A stretch of DNA of 64,000 nt from Pelobates cultripes (taxonomy: Eukaryota; Chordata; Amphibia; Anura; Pelobatidae), in contig OW240915.1 in NCBI GenBank assembly GCA_933207985.1, forward strand, positions 106,822,163-106,886,162, given 5' to 3'. Numbering within the stretch: position 1 is the first letter of the stretch; each line of letters opens with the position of its first letter. Position numbers and translations under genes: made by a program. The notes under the pieces are model-generated. The model was not told the origin of the DNA and ran no database searches. It saw only the letters and a program-made list of their open reading frames with translations. Below are positions 34,001 to 41,545 of the stretch, piece after piece.

Positions 34001-36468
34001 TACTAGCTTATTCAATTTACCAAAATAAATCATTTTTAAATAATATAAATATACTCATACACATTTGCTTTTCTTCATTAAAAATTATAGCTCTAATGAA
34101 AAGTAATCAGCTAAAGTAACAGCCTGGATCCCACAGGGATCATCACTATCACCTATAATAAACTTCCCTAATTAACTTCTGTATTAAAAATCTGGTAGAA
34201 AGCATTCTAGCTAGAAGCCTACATTTTCTTCAATTCATGCAAATCCACATGGGAGCATTAAAGGTCCGCCGGAAACAAGCTGGCTACAGAAATATTTGAG
34301 GACTTTCATTACCTTTGTTATCCTCCCTTCATCTCTTCTCTTGGAGTTCTGTAAAGCTTCCAAGTGATGCCTAGCACTGTCATAATCAACCAGTTTTCGA
34401 CTTCGCTTGGCAATTCGACTCTGTTAAACATAAATGACATTAGTGTGGACATAATTTATTTATATACAATGATATATCACATAATGCATTAGTGTCATTA
34501 ATTAATAGACACTGCTCTCACCTTTTATTTCTCCTACTTCAAAACTATACAATATATTATAGAAGTTAGACTATGTTTACATATATCCACATTTAAAAGG
34601 TGTATTCACTAAACTCCAAAATGTAGACCAGAATCCAAATAGTCAAGTTATAAGACAACATCTGATTTGGAAACTGTATCCAAAATGGCTCAGTTTTCCT
34701 AAATTTTGCCATTTGGTTTCCAAATTGGTACATTTAAGCATATAATAAATAAAACCCCACACGGTAACTATCATACCTCCCAAGTGTCCCTATTTGGATG
34801 GACAGTTCCTATTTTGGACCCAAATCCTGTAGATTCCATCTTAAAAACATAGCCCGCATCCGCCCCTTTCTTGCACCCGATACTACCAAGGAGCTTGTCC
34901 ATGCTCTAATAATTTCACGCATGGATTATTGTAACCCTCTCCTGCCTGGTCTTCCCAAAAGCCATACTGCACCCCTACAGTCTGTAATGAATGCTGCTGC
35001 TAGACTGATTTTCCTCTCTAGTCGGTTCTCTCACACCTCACCCCTCTGCCAGTCCTTACATTGGCTTCCTGTGTGCTATAGGAGTCAATTCAAGGCACTA
35101 ACTCACACCTATAAAGCACTGAACAACTCTAGCCCCTCTTATATCTCCTCACTGATCCACAGGTATGTCCCTTCTCGGTCTCTCCGCTCTGCCCGTGACC
35201 ACCTCCTGTCCGTTGTCCGCACCCGTACGGCCAACTCGCGCTTGCAGGACTTCTCGCGGGCGGCTCCCTTCCTATGGAATAGCCTGCCTACCGCCATCCG
35301 ACTCTCCCCTAGTCTTGCATCTTTTAAGAAGTGCCTTAAAACCCATCTCTTTAGGAAAGCTTATGGCCTCCAAGACTAACCCCTACCTCACATACCCGTC
35401 TCTTGCCCTCTCCTAAAGGGCAGCCCACCTTATTTGATTGCACATTCCTGTCCTAATGTGTCTTACACCCCACCTCCTATAGAATGTAAGCTCGATTGAG
35501 CAGGGTCCTCTTCAACCTATTGTTCCTGTAAGTTTATTTGTAATTGTCCTATTTATAGTTAAATCCCCTTTCATAATATTGTAAAGCGCTACGGAATCTG
35601 TTGGCGCTATATAAATGGCAATAATAATAATAATAATAATAATAATATTCCTGTGTCCCTCTTCTATCCTTTATGTCCCTATTGATGGTTTGTGTCTGAG
35701 TGTAACACAGAACTTTCTGGCTTAGCTTTAAGGGGCAATTCTCCCTACCCCTGTATTCCTCTGCCTAAAGCACCAATACTTGGGTGGTGCATGCCGCTAA
35801 CTGGCAGAGTAGGCACCTGCCTAACTACACAGAGAAGATACATACTCTGCCGCAATGTATTCTTGTCCACACTGGAGGGGAGTGCAAGCGGTGAGGATCC
35901 CTATACTTACAATGCTGGCAACAAGGATATGACGACATCCCAGCATCAGCATCACTAGAGGGCACACATGGGACCTGTGCAGGGTGAGCACAGTTATTTC
36001 AGATCCAACCATTGGCTAAACTTAAAAAAAAAAAAAGACAGCCACTAGAGGTTGGATTAACCCTGCAATGTAAACATAGCAGTTTCTCAGAATTTTTCAG
36101 TTTTGGTGGATTGTGAAGTTTTTTATTTTACAATTTGCCTATTGGAAAAATTTAAAATTTACTAAAATAATCCCCTCTTATTTTTTCCACAATCATAGTC
36201 ATCTGTAATCAGAAATACATAAAATAGTAACATTGCATACCAAAATATCCTTCATAAAATTATAGTTAAAATTAAGTACAACAACTAAAGGGAACATTTT
36301 TCACTATGTCCATATTATTATTATTATTTATTGTTTTTTAAACCCAGCTAATTATACTTCCATATAACATACCTTTATGTCAGGAAATTGTCCTAAATAT
36401 GTATCAAGTGTTAACAAGGCTCCATCCACTAGTTTCTGATGAAAATCTTCCCAAAGTACATCACATTT
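138..36468 (-). CDS. AMPH: amphiphysin, partial gene: 14 internal exons
   Basis: Amphiphysin is a nerve-terminal BAR/SH3 protein that senses and bends membrane and links clathrin, AP-2, dynamin and synaptojanin during synaptic-vesicle endocytosis. Reading the minus strand, 14 exons join without a frame break: 36468-36373, 34420-34313, 32183-32098, 29570-29495, 24660-24578, 17258-17120, 16577-16449, 15873-15760, 7720-7697, 7203-7180, 7007-5472, 5044-5012, 3292-3230 and 257-138. Total 2631 bp, 877 codons. All introns are GT-AG. The order matches human AMPH from K101: BAR helices, proline-rich segment with [13 protein letters not shown] for the AP-2 alpha ear, LLDLD and PWDLW for clathrin. Missing are the N-terminal BAR exons (beyond 64000) and the SH3 exons (before 1). 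BIN1 is the alternative, but the FEDNF, PWDLW and ASG.FNGFTQ segments and the exon order fit AMPH better. Exon ends are inferred by eye, without transcripts. Confidence 0.95.
330..880. repeat. nest of MITE-derived inverted repeats with a perfect hairpin
   Basis: Outer inverted ends carry TAAAGTGAGAATTC-like sequence near 350 and its complement near 860-875. Inside lies a degenerate piece of the frog TTAA MITE family (GACTATAGTGCC near 572, GGACACTATAGAC near 737). Bases 714-749 and 755-790 are perfect 36-bp inverted repeats around a 5-base loop. Confidence 0.6.
881..2125. other. intron sequence, nothing recognised
   Basis: AT-rich AMPH intron. I see no open frame, splice-flanked exon or repeat terminus here beyond short homopolymers. 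Confidence 0.5.
2126..2184 (-). pseudogene. dead partial copy of the AMPH exon at 138-257
   Basis: The minus strand repeats the exon segment coding [14 protein letters not shown] almost exactly: about 37 bases are identical, with one mismatch just beyond, followed by a 10-base deletion that shifts frame before GAGGACAC. Both splice sites are absent. The flanks do not match the introns around the source exon, so only an exon fragment is recognisable. Confidence 0.75.
2185..3229. other. intron sequence, nothing recognised
   Basis: AMPH intron between two small exons. Short frames on either strand show no family resemblance. Confidence 0.5.
3230..3292 (-). CDS. AMPH: AMPH exon [11 protein letters not shown]
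   Basis: A 63-bp, 21-codon, phase 0/0 exon matching the human segment PQDTSLFTMQTDQ. Acceptor TTTTTAAG at 3300-3293, donor GTGAGT at 3229-3224. Confidence 0.9.
3375..3785. repeat. AT/TG microsatellites around a 29-bp inverted repeat
   Basis: TA/TG runs at 3375-3447 and GT-TA-AC runs at 3740-3783 flank inverted copies of a 29-base segment at 3541-3569 and 3691-3719 (one mismatch), with a poly-A run at 3661-3680. This looks like a small foldback or MITE remnant. Confidence 0.6.
3790..5000. other. intron sequence with one possible ribozyme-like relic
   Basis: No gene seen. At 4131-4168 a GATCAC/GTGGTC stem followed by GAAAC resembles stem II of a decayed hammerhead-type repeat. The rest is unremarkable. 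Confidence 0.4.
5012..5044 (-). CDS. AMPH: AMPH 33-bp exon [11 protein letters not shown]
   Basis: Eleven codons, phase 0/0, matching human ASGGSFNGFTQ. Acceptor TTTCACACAG at 5054-5045, donor GTAGGA at 5011-5006. The codon run joins directly to the PDASTSLFT exon, as in human. Confidence 0.92.
5472..7007 (-). CDS. AMPH: AMPH long acidic exon, 512 codons, probably isoform-specific
   Basis: One open 1536-bp phase-0/0 exon between the microexons TNNDLAQP and [11 protein letters not shown]. It starts SDTSKSLPL after acceptor CTTCATAAAG and ends ETEQEE before donor GTATATC; read-through reaches a stop at 5445. Composition is very rich in E, D, S, N and T, with no membrane segment or known domain. 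Its only five tryptophans fall at 5781-5900 in contexts DEIW, NWEP, DSWG, EFWI and DIWN. The standard human brain protein has no counterpart here. From memory, a retina-type long mammalian amphiphysin has large inserts near the clathrin-binding region, which this could match. Loss of phase or a stop would be expected if it were not coding. Alternative: a constitutive frog-specific expansion. Confidence 0.85.
7180..7203 (-). CDS. AMPH: AMPH 24-bp microexon TNNDLAQP
   Basis: Eight codons, phase 0/0, matching human TSTDLVQP. Acceptor CTTGTAG at 7210-7204, donor GTGAGT at 7179-7174. Confidence 0.9.
7697..7720 (-). CDS. AMPH: AMPH 24-bp microexon TLPWDLWT (clathrin W-box)
   Basis: Eight codons identical to human [13 protein letters not shown] is the second clathrin terminal-domain motif of amphiphysin. 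Acceptor TCATTTCAG, donor GTAAGG. Phase 0/0, so skipping removes the motif without a frameshift. Confidence 0.95.
8297..8823. mobile_element. TTAA-flanked MITE, 527 bp
   Basis: Begins TTAAAGGTACACTATAG and ends with AAAGTGTCCCTTTAA, i.e. imperfect terminal inverted repeats sharing the AGGGACACTATAG theme of other MITEs here. TTAA at both ends suggests a piggyBac- or Kolobok-type mover. No transposase inside. Confidence 0.75.
8898..10358 (+). mobile_element. Tc1-like DNA transposon, 1461 bp
   Basis: Inverted ends CAGTGCCTTGCAAAAGTATT and its complement, flanked by TA at 8896-8897 and 10359-10360. Carries a decayed transposase in the plus orientation. It sits in the AMPH intron antisense to the gene. 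Confidence 0.93.
9299..10230 (+). pseudogene. Tc1-like transposase, decayed
   Basis: Starts MKTKELSK at 9299. The paired-like DNA-binding part ([12 protein letters not shown]) is in one frame; the catalytic part continues in the frame open at 9586-10038 with VLWSDE and [15 protein letters not shown]. The third catalytic region survives only as NPIENLW near 10055, after a frame break. Several frameshifts mean no functional enzyme. Confidence 0.9.
10741..11090. repeat. GC-rich repeat with a GGCGTACATACC hairpin
   Basis: GGCGTACATACCGCGGTCGC at 10747 is answered by GGTATGTACGCC at 10787; a related copy lies at 11905-12010. A second inverted pair (CATCATATTCCGGCTCC) lies near 10942-10985. A frog repeat of unknown class. 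Confidence 0.5.
11130..11550. repeat. TG-rich minisatellite
   Basis: Irregular GTGTGTGT with interspersed TCAGTGAG and TCTGTTAGTGAG units over about 420 bp. Confidence 0.85.
11555..11882. mobile_element. truncated TTAA MITE
   Basis: Shares segments with the full copies at 43720-44211 and 60703-61201: GGAAAGCATT hairpin, CACTGTGATTTTCACAGTG, CTAGTGGCTGTC, and the 3' end TAGTGGTCCTTTAA. The 5' terminus is replaced by the TG minisatellite. Confidence 0.75.
12122..13212 (+). mobile_element. L1 3' fragment between 190-bp direct repeats
   Basis: 12388-12594 is an open frame with the C-terminal L1 ORF2 pattern ([14 protein letters not shown]... and IWTPWFEY), followed by a 3' UTR ending in an A-rich tail near 12990. 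The flanks 12122-12312 and 13002-13212 are diverged direct copies of one 190-bp segment starting TGTAAACTT. Confidence 0.65.
14043..14655. repeat. tandem 115-bp repeat separated by MITE sequence
   Basis: Segment AGTGTCCCTTTAACACTTAG... at 14049-14165 recurs at 14541-14655 with few differences. Between them are a poly-A run, diverged MITE sequence and a second TTAA MITE end (ACAGTGTCCCTTTAA). Confidence 0.65.
15035..15262. repeat. interspersed repeat, unknown class
   Basis: CCTCCATAGACCTTAATGCTGTACTCT recurs in diverged form at 27565 and 27883 together with downstream sequence about cacc/gctcc and GACAGNGCNGTTTTAA. Probably a decayed MITE. Confidence 0.5.
15760..15873 (-). CDS. AMPH: AMPH exon with clathrin box LLDLD and DPF
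   Basis: 114 bp, 38 codons, phase 0/0. Residues [23 protein letters not shown] match human; LLDLD is the type 1 clathrin box. Acceptor ATTTGACAG, donor GTACAT. Confidence 0.96.
16449..16577 (-). CDS. AMPH: AMPH exon with PPVPPLPK and FEDNF
   Basis: 129 bp, 43 codons, phase 0/0. [12 protein letters not shown] is the SH3-ligand segment (endophilin/SH3 partners in mammals) and FFEDNFVPE carries the FEDNF ligand of the AP-2 alpha appendage. Acceptor CCCATTAG, donor GTCAGT. Human begins TRKG; the frog LRKG is as in BIN1. Confidence 0.96.
17120..17258 (-). CDS. AMPH: AMPH proline/serine-rich exon
   Basis: 139 bp; one base completes serine from the previous exon, then 46 codons [16 protein letters not shown]...SPSQ. 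Many S/T-P sites like those phosphorylated by proline-directed kinases in mammalian amphiphysin. Acceptor AATTTCAG, donor GTATGT. Confidence 0.95.
17719..18010. repeat. long foldback element
   Basis: Outer arms 17719-17770 and 17955-18010 (AGCAAAAAGGGAAA ... TTTCCCTTTTTTGCT) and inner arms 17805-17852 and 17872-17912 (CACTCACAAGAATGTAGTA and its complement) give a near-continuous hairpin of about 290 bp. A MITE-like palindrome. Confidence 0.75.
18470..19619 (-). mobile_element. Tc1-like transposon relic
   Basis: Minus-strand frame 19021-18755 reads [12 protein letters not shown]...VADHIHPFM...[20 protein letters not shown], the middle of a Tc1-family transposase with the second catalytic Asp changed to His in QQHN. 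The right terminus 19591-19619 (complement starts TACACAGATCAGCCACAACA) matches a common Tc1-like inverted end. The left end is not clear. Confidence 0.8.
19620..20900. other. intron, decayed MITE only
   Basis: Nothing gene-like. 20357-20720 resembles a decayed TTAA MITE (GCAAGCACCATACACACTACAG, then GTAGTGATTATGGTGCCTGG). Confidence 0.45.
21035..21085. repeat. TA/CA microsatellite
   Basis: TATATATA followed by CACACACA and TATATA over about 50 bp. Confidence 0.9.
22128..23165. mobile_element. repeat with CGAGTATAAGCCGA ends
   Basis: Left end TAATCGAGTATAAGCCGAG near 22128 and right end with GGCTTATACTCAAGTATA near 23142 form inverted termini, with further GGCTTATACTCGAGTCAA copies at 22188 and 23069. 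This terminus is widespread in vertebrate genomes; I cannot assign a superfamily. The interior holds a CA microsatellite and inverted GCTGCTGCACAGGTAAGTAA segments near 22290 and 22412. Confidence 0.6.
22655..22990. repeat. CA-rich minisatellite
   Basis: Units of ACACACACTCTGCATTATAT and CTGCATTCATACAAACACA repeated about 15 times. Confidence 0.9.
23170..24570. other. intron sequence with a MITE fragment
   Basis: 23930-24025 resembles a TTAA MITE end (CTGTAGTTGTTCTGGTGACTAGTGTCC). Otherwise nothing recognised. Confidence 0.45.
24578..24660 (-). CDS. AMPH: AMPH BAR-domain exon [15 protein letters not shown]
   Basis: 83 bp, phase 0 in and 2 out, coding the end of the BAR domain ([21 protein letters not shown], then TIQGAPS). 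Nearly identical to human residues following KEIAV. Acceptor TTTTTGACAG, donor GTAAGT. Confidence 0.96.
24900..24979. mobile_element. 80-bp TTAA MITE, copy 1
   Basis: Inverted ends TTAACCTCTTAAGGGCC and TCCTTAAGGGGTTAA around an ATGACATGTCATACATGTCATG core. Same family as 43644-43723 and 63291-63370. Confidence 0.85.
25000..25920. other. intron, nothing firm
   Basis: 25330-25600 looks like an interspersed frog repeat (ATAAGTCCTGCGCTCAAAC start). No coding or RNA signal. Confidence 0.4.
26005..27565 (-). mobile_element. L2-clade LINE fragment
   Basis: Minus-strand pieces of a reverse transcriptase: [18 protein letters not shown] near 27500, [13 protein letters not shown] near 27150 and YLDDMQI near 27035 (catalytic YxDD), then [15 protein letters not shown] near 26590. 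The 3' tail (complement GTTGGTGCTTTATAAATAAT) with TTA repeats is at 26010-26060. Many frameshifts. Confidence 0.85.
27880..28130. repeat. second copy of the 15035 repeat family
   Basis: TCATAGACTTTAATGCTATACTCTC near 27883 through GACAGAGCCGCTTTAA near 28105 parallels 15050-15262. Confidence 0.5.
28131..29490. other. intron with decayed MITE sequence
   Basis: Fragments with CACCACAACTTAATGTAG and a TA run at 29329-29353 followed by a T-rich run. No gene seen. Confidence 0.4.
29495..29570 (-). CDS. AMPH: AMPH BAR-domain exon [17 protein letters not shown]
   Basis: 76 bp, phase 2 in and 0 out. Codes [25 protein letters not shown]; human has [25 protein letters not shown]. The last codon GGG differs from human Val and depends on donor GTAAGT at 29494-29489. 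Confidence 0.95.
29932..31558. mobile_element. 1.6-kb TTAA non-autonomous transposon
   Basis: Ends TTAACCCCTTCAGGACG and GTCGTTAAGGGGTTAA with TTAA on both sides, the same terminus theme as the 80-bp MITEs. The interior holds two diverged copies of TACAGGGTCAAATATAG sequence, palindromic AT islands and a GC-rich double hairpin at 31350-31545. No transposase frame. Confidence 0.75.
31020..31275. repeat. TA microsatellite and palindromic AT islands
   Basis: Long TATATA runs with inverted segments, e.g. TAATACTAATA near 31160 answered by TATTAGTATTA near 31182. Confidence 0.9.
31741..32073. mobile_element. MITE with TGCCTCGTTTCCACTGAGCG ends
   Basis: About 31-bp terminal inverted repeats (TGCCTCGTTTCCACTGAGCG and the complement ending AATGAGGCA) around 270 bp with extra GGTTCGGTTCGG and GGTACGGTACGG motifs. 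Non-autonomous. Confidence 0.8.
32098..32183 (-). CDS. AMPH: AMPH BAR-domain exon [16 protein letters not shown]
   Basis: 86 bp, phase 0 in and 2 out: [16 protein letters not shown] then [12 protein letters not shown], near-identical to human. Acceptor AATCTAG, donor GTATAG. Confidence 0.96.
32190..33400. other. intron, nothing recognised
   Basis: No exon, RNA or repeat terminus I can support. Confidence 0.4.
33408..33523. repeat. 116-bp foldback
   Basis: Arms 33408-33457 and 33472-33523, each with CTTTATTGGGGCAAACACAC or its complement, separated by about 14 bases. MITE-like hairpin. Confidence 0.85.
33530..34312. other. intron, nothing recognised
   Basis: Ordinary AT-rich intron between BAR exons. 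Confidence 0.4.
34313..34420 (-). CDS. AMPH: AMPH BAR-domain exon [19 protein letters not shown]
   Basis: 108 bp, phase 0/0, coding [19 protein letters not shown] then [17 protein letters not shown], the basic concave-face part of the BAR domain. Acceptor TTTAACAG, donor GTAATG. Confidence 0.96.
34798..35645 (+). mobile_element. L2-clade LINE, 3' part
   Basis: Frame 34798-35379 is the C-terminus of an L2-type reverse transcriptase ([56 protein letters not shown]), open for 193 codons. The 3' UTR ends GTAAAGCGCTACGGAATCTG, then TTGGCGCTATATAAATGG and an AATAAT repeat tail. 5'-truncated, antisense to AMPH. Confidence 0.9.
36373..36468 (-). CDS. AMPH: AMPH BAR-domain exon [12 protein letters not shown]
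   Basis: 96 bp, 32 codons, phase 0/0: [19 protein letters not shown] then [13 protein letters not shown], matching human from K101 with one change (S to A). It is the most 5' certain AMPH exon here. Acceptor TTTTCTTACAG, donor GTATGT. Confidence 0.97.
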
Positions 36469-36544
36469 CTGTAAGAAAATAAAGTACATGTGAAAGGTTC
36501 TGTTAAAGCAATAAAATAATTAAATGACCACTCCTCAACAATAA

Positions 36545-36895
36545 AGCAGTTACATAGTTACATAGCTGAAAAGAGACTTGCGTCCATCAAGTTCAGCCTA
36601 CCTCACATTTTGTTTTTTGCTGTTGATCCAAAAGAAGGCAAAAAAACCCAGTTTAAAGCACAATTTTGCAACAAGCTAGGAAAAAAATTCCTTCTTGACC
36701 CCCGAATGGCAGTCAGATTTATCCTTGGATCAAGCAGTTATTACCCTACATTGAAAGATTATATCCTTGAATATTCTGTTCTTGCAAGTATGCATCTAGT
36801 AGCCGTTTGAACATCTGTATGGACTCTGATAAAACCTCTTCTTCAGGCAGAGAATTCCACATCCTGATTGTTCTTACAGTTGCTGAAGTGCTTTA
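36545..36895 (-). mobile_element. CR1 LINE 3' end
   Basis: The minus strand reads RMWNSLPEEEVLSESIQMFK then LLDAYLQEQNIQG, the ORF2 C-terminus of CR1, then a 3' UTR ending in the octamer-like repeat CTATGTAACTATGTAACTG. Confidence 0.88.
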
Positions 36896-37479
36896 TGGGT
36901 GAGGAGTACCCCATTAAAGAAATAACTTGATAAAGTGCCAAAGTATATGAGAAATCATCATTTTTATTATTAAAGGGACACTATTGTCACCAGAACAACT
37001 ACAGCTTATTAAATTTGTTCTGGTGAGTAGAATCATTACCAGGGCCGGCGCTACCTGTAAGGCGGACTAGGCAGCCGCCTAGGGCGCCCCTTGGGAGGGG
37101 GCGCCGCCAGGAGCGCCGGCCCCGCTCATGCTGCAGCCGCCCGAGCGCTCTGTAAAGAGCCTCAGGCGGCTGCAGCTTTGCCCGGGCGGTGCGTCCATGA
37201 GGGCGGACCGCACCGCCCGGGCGCAGCCTGAGGAGAGGCTGACAGGAGGGAGCGCTCCCTCCTGTCAGCTCCCTCACTGCAGCCCTCTATGGCATGGTCC
37301 GACCGGTACAGAGAGCAGCTGTCTCCTGTACCCGGCCGGACTAACAGGAAGTGCACACTGAGTGTTCACTTCCTGTTAGTCCGGCCGGGTACAGGAAACA
37401 ACAGCTCCCTGTACCGGTCGGACCATGCCATAGAGGGCTCGGTCGGACTATACTGGGCTCGGCCACACTACCACACAGG

Positions 37480-38345
37480 TAGGGGAGGGAGGGGGAAGAA
37501 AGAGGGAGGAAGGGGGGAGAATTAAAAAAAAAAGAGAGGGAGGGAGGGGGAGAAGAAAGAAACAGGGAGGGAGGGGGGAGAAGAAAGAAACAGGGAGGGA
37601 GGGGGGAGAAGAAAGAAACAGAGAGGGAGGGAGGGAGAGAAGAAAGAAACAGAGAAGGAGGGAGGGAGAGAAGAAAGAAACAGAGAAGGAGGGAGGGGAG
37701 AAGAAAGAAACAGAGAAGGAGGGAGGGGAGAAGAAAGAAACAGAGAGAGAGGGAGGGGGAGAAGAAAGAAACAGAGAAGGAGGGAGGGGGAGAAGAAAAA
37801 AAAGAGGGAGGGGGAGAAGAAAGAAACAGAGAGGGAGGGGGGAGAAGAAANNNNNNNNNNNNNNNNNNNNNNNNNNNNNNNNNNNNNNNNNNNNNNNNNN
37901 NNNNNNNNNNNNNNNNNNNNNNNNNNNNNNNNNNNNNNNNNNNNNNNNNNGAAACAGGGAAGGAGGGAGGGGGGAGAAGGAAACGGAGGGAGGGGGAAGA
38001 AAGAAACAGGGAGGGGGAAAAAAGAGGGAGGGAGGGGGGAGAAGGAAACAGGGAGGGAGGGGGAGAAGGAAACAGGGAGGGAGGGGGAGAAGGAAACAGG
38101 GAAGGAGGGGGAAGAAAGAAACAGGGAGGGGGAAGAAAGAAACAGGGAGGGGGGAAGAAGGAAACTGACAGGGGAGGGGGGAGAAAGAAACTGACAGGGG
38201 AGGGGGGAGAAAGAAACTAACAGGGGGGGGAGACATTGACGGGGAGAGAGAAATTGACAGGGAGGGGGGAGTGACAGGGGAGGGAGGGGGAATGAGAGTA
38301 ACAAGGGAGGGGGGGAGAAGAGAGTGACAAGGGAGGGGGGAGAGA
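37480..38345. repeat. polypurine GA minisatellite with a 100-bp gap
   Basis: Repeats of AAGAAAGAAACAGGGAGGGA type units about 25-45 bp long. The assembly gap 37851-37950 lies inside the array, so its true length is unknown. The long minus-strand P/S/F frames here are artefacts of the repeat. Confidence 0.95.
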
Positions 38346-38354
38346 TTGACATCC

Positions 38355-38690
38355 ATCACACACACACACACACACAATCACACACAATGCACCCCTTACA
38401 CACAAAGACAATGAACCCCTTGCACACAGAAAAATACACAATGCATTACACACACAATGCATTACACACACACACGCAATGCAACCCTTACACACAATGC
38501 ATCCCTTGCACACACAGAAACACACAATGCATTCTTTACACACACTCAATGCACCCCTTACAGACTCACACACTTCATCCCTTACATACACAGAAACACA
38601 CCTTGCAGCTCTTACACATACAAACACAGATTCACACAATGCATTCCTTACACACAAATCAGGACATTCCCTACACACTCCATCCCCTGT
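38355..38690. repeat. CA-rich minisatellite
   Basis: ACACACAATGCA and CCCTTACACACA units. Confidence 0.9.
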
Positions 38691-40084
38691 GAACAAACTC
38701 ATTGGTGGAAAATGAAGGTGGACCCTGGGACCCAGACCTTGAGCTGTGTAAAGGGCCCCCAAAAAATGGAGCTGCTTCTCGTTCTCCCAGAACATTGATT
38801 TGTGTGACCACAGTTACAAACAGCCTCCAGAGATCCTGTTATACACCAGACCAGTGGAGCCAGACTGCAGCTAGAGCCCATCATCATCCTCATCTGCTTG
38901 TAAGTAGGTAGTCTAGTATATTATTCGTGGCACTAATCTCTAATTTACCTCACATTAAAGAAACACTATAGTCCCCAGAACCACTGCACCTTAATGTAGT
39001 GGTCCTGGTGTCTAGCCTGTCCCTGCAGGCCTTTTAATGTAAACACAGCGGCACTGCAGCACTAGCGTTAGTTAACATGGCAGGTCATATGGGTGGGGCA
39101 TTGCGATGTCACGGGGGGGAGGAGGGGGGCGTCAAACTTTACTTTTGCCTAGGGAGGCAAAAATCCTTGCACCGGCCCTGTCTGTATGTATTCAGCAGTA
39201 TGTGTGCGTGTGTGTGTATTCAGCAGTCTATGTATGTGTATTCAGCAGTGTATGTGTGTGTATAGCAGTCTGCGTGTATTCAGCAGTCTCTATAACAATG
39301 AGTGACAGAATTTGAGGGGCTAATGTGATAGGATTAGTGTTGCTGGGTGAAGGAGTATGAGTATGACATAGTAATAGAGGACAGGATTTTGGTTAGTGAG
39401 ACAGTAGTGTCAGAACTACTGCTGGTGCAGCTGGTGTGGTTGCACTGGCCATGCAAGCTCAGGGGGCCCTTATGGTGGCCAATGGACATCTTCGAGTAAG
39501 GCACCGAAGATGTCCTTTAGCAGCATGACCCCCTGGTCTGTGTGAAACCATCGTGCTGGGAGGAAGTGAATACACACCACTACTTCCCAGTTTACAAACA
39601 GGCTGTAAGGTAGATTGTAAAATGGGAGGACAATAGAGAGGAGATAGAGCCTGGACTAGACTCACACCAGACTCAGCCAGATCCCACTGAACTCCAGGGA
39701 AGCCACCCTTCTGCACCAAAAAGGTATGGTAGCATGGTAGGGGGTGGCAAAAAAATATGTATTAGGTTCTTTGTATGTATTATCTGTGTGTGCATTTGTT
39801 ATCTGTGTGTGTGTGTGTGTATTATCTGTGCATATATGTGTAATCTGTGTATCTGTATCAGTGTGGGAGGCAGTGTGTAGGAGGGTAACTGTGTAAGGGC
39901 AGTGTGTGGGAGTATGACTGTGGGGAGGGTGTGGGGGTTACAGTGTCCAGAAGGTGATGAGTCCCTAAGGTTATATAGATTTGTATAGAAGGTTTGAAAT
40001 TATGTCAGAATATCTAAAAGTTTTTAGCACAGGTCACCTGTCGGGGGCTTTATTTTAGAAATAAAGGTTTTCTGTCTTGGTTGT

Positions 40085-41020
40085 TTTAGAGAATTTTAAG
40101 TAGGCGACCACATTTCCCAATGATTTCTTAATTCAGGCATTTAGTAGTTCTTTTATTTCAGAGCGTTTGGCTATGAGAGCTGTGTTTATGGATATTTTTG
40201 AGAGTCCTGATCTCTGTAGTGACTGTAGTGAGTGTATTTTGACTTACCATTGAGTTTTTTCTTTTGAGGGGCTAATGCAATAATTTCCCCATGTAGTACA
40301 CATATATGTGCTTTCCACGTAGATGGGTGAGTGGAAGTCTGAGTTGTGTTTTCATTAAAATAGTTCTGTAAGGATGTCTGACAAGAGACAGGGGCACATG
40401 GTCCGACCACGTGATTTGGCCATAGTGAGTGGATTGGATCAGGTGGAGAAATCTGTGTGGAAGGAAAAGTCCTTCGCATTAGGGTGGGTAGTACGCCAGC
40501 AGTCATATAGTTGTTTGCGTGAGGGTGTTTGGTAGGTAGATCTACGAGATGTTGTATCAAGAGTTGAGTTTAGTGAAATGTTGAAATCTTCTCCCAGGAT
40601 TAGGATTCCCTCCACAAATTCTACTATGGCTTTTAGGCGTCTCTTGAGTGTTTTTCATTGGTGTCTGTTCGGGAGGTATGTGTTAGCTAGCATGACTGTG
40701 TTTTGGCCTATTTGGCCTTTGACCATCAGTAGTCTACCAGCATCATATGATTTGTGAGCTGTGTATGTAAAGGGTATGTGAATGAAGATCAGTATTGCCA
40801 CTCCCTTGGCTTTGGCTCTGCTGTAGTTGCTAAAATATACAATTGGATATCTGCTGTTACGCAGCGTGGGTGCTACATCTTTTTTGAAGTGTGTTTCTGG
40901 TAGAAAAGCTAAGTCAGCTTTTAGTTTGTATATTTCTGCTAGTGTCAGGGATCACTTTTCGGGGGAGGTAAAGCCCTTGACATTGAAGGTGACTATTTGT
41001 ACATTGGCCATAGGGGTCAA
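40085..41020 (-). pseudogene. L1-type LINE endonuclease relic
   Basis: The minus strand reads VTFNVKGFTSPEK, LAFLPETHFKK, SRAKAKGVAILI, ANTYLPN and LILGEDFNISL, the APE-like endonuclease motifs of L1 ORF2 (QETH and GDFN degraded). Several stops. The sense strand of the LINE is the same as AMPH. Confidence 0.85.
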
Positions 41021-41089
41021 TCTCATTAATCGTGCAATTGTACAATGAAATCAATACAGTGAGGCAATACCATAAAAGAGGAACATTTG

Positions 41090-41545
41090 TGTGACGGTGT
41101 GAATGTAGCGGAGCTCCCTGTACCCCGGCTGGGTACCTCCGCCAAGGACTGCTTCCTAGCTGGAACAGGGAAAAACCTCTGCACTCTTCTGCCCCAGTCG
41201 CCGTGGCTTGACTGGTGCCCTCCTGGAGCCTCCAAATACTGGAGGAGGATAGGGGACTAGCTCTATTCCCTCCCAGGGACTGGATGACACAGTCCTGGGA
41301 GCTGTAGTCCTCACAAGGACTTTCCCTGCTGAATCCTCCACGAGCTGGAACACGGTGCTGAGTACTGATTAGCCCTTTCCCCTCCCAGTCTCTAGATGAC
41401 ACATATTTCTGGGAGTACAACTGATTTTAATAAGCCAAACTTGGCCTTTAATGCACAGACTCCAGCAAGGGGTCTCCGTTGTATACAACACACGCCCCTC
41501 CCAGGAATCTCTGGGCCTGGGAGATAATTGCGTTAAAGACTGGTA
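41090..41545 (-). repeat. possible LTR fragment
   Basis: GC-rich stretch with CCTGGGAGATAATTG at 41515, also seen inside the LTRs near 42470 and 48780. No clear ends. Confidence 0.35.

Larger units (their letters stand above)
36973..39181. mobile_element. composite: TTAA MITE end plus a CAGGGCCGG-ended element
   Basis: 36974-37028 starts like a TTAA MITE (AAAGGGACACTATTGTCACC) and is broken by a GC-rich element beginning CAGGGCCGGCGC at 37038 and ending GCACCGGCCCTG at 39180. Inside are an inverted pair around 37290-37435, a GA minisatellite, CA repeats, and another MITE start at 38957. Confidence 0.55.

Noticed and set aside
37448..38377. Long minus-strand frames rich in P, S, F and L across 37448-38377
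   Set aside because: They are translations of the GA minisatellite and cross an assembly gap; no domain or splice structure.
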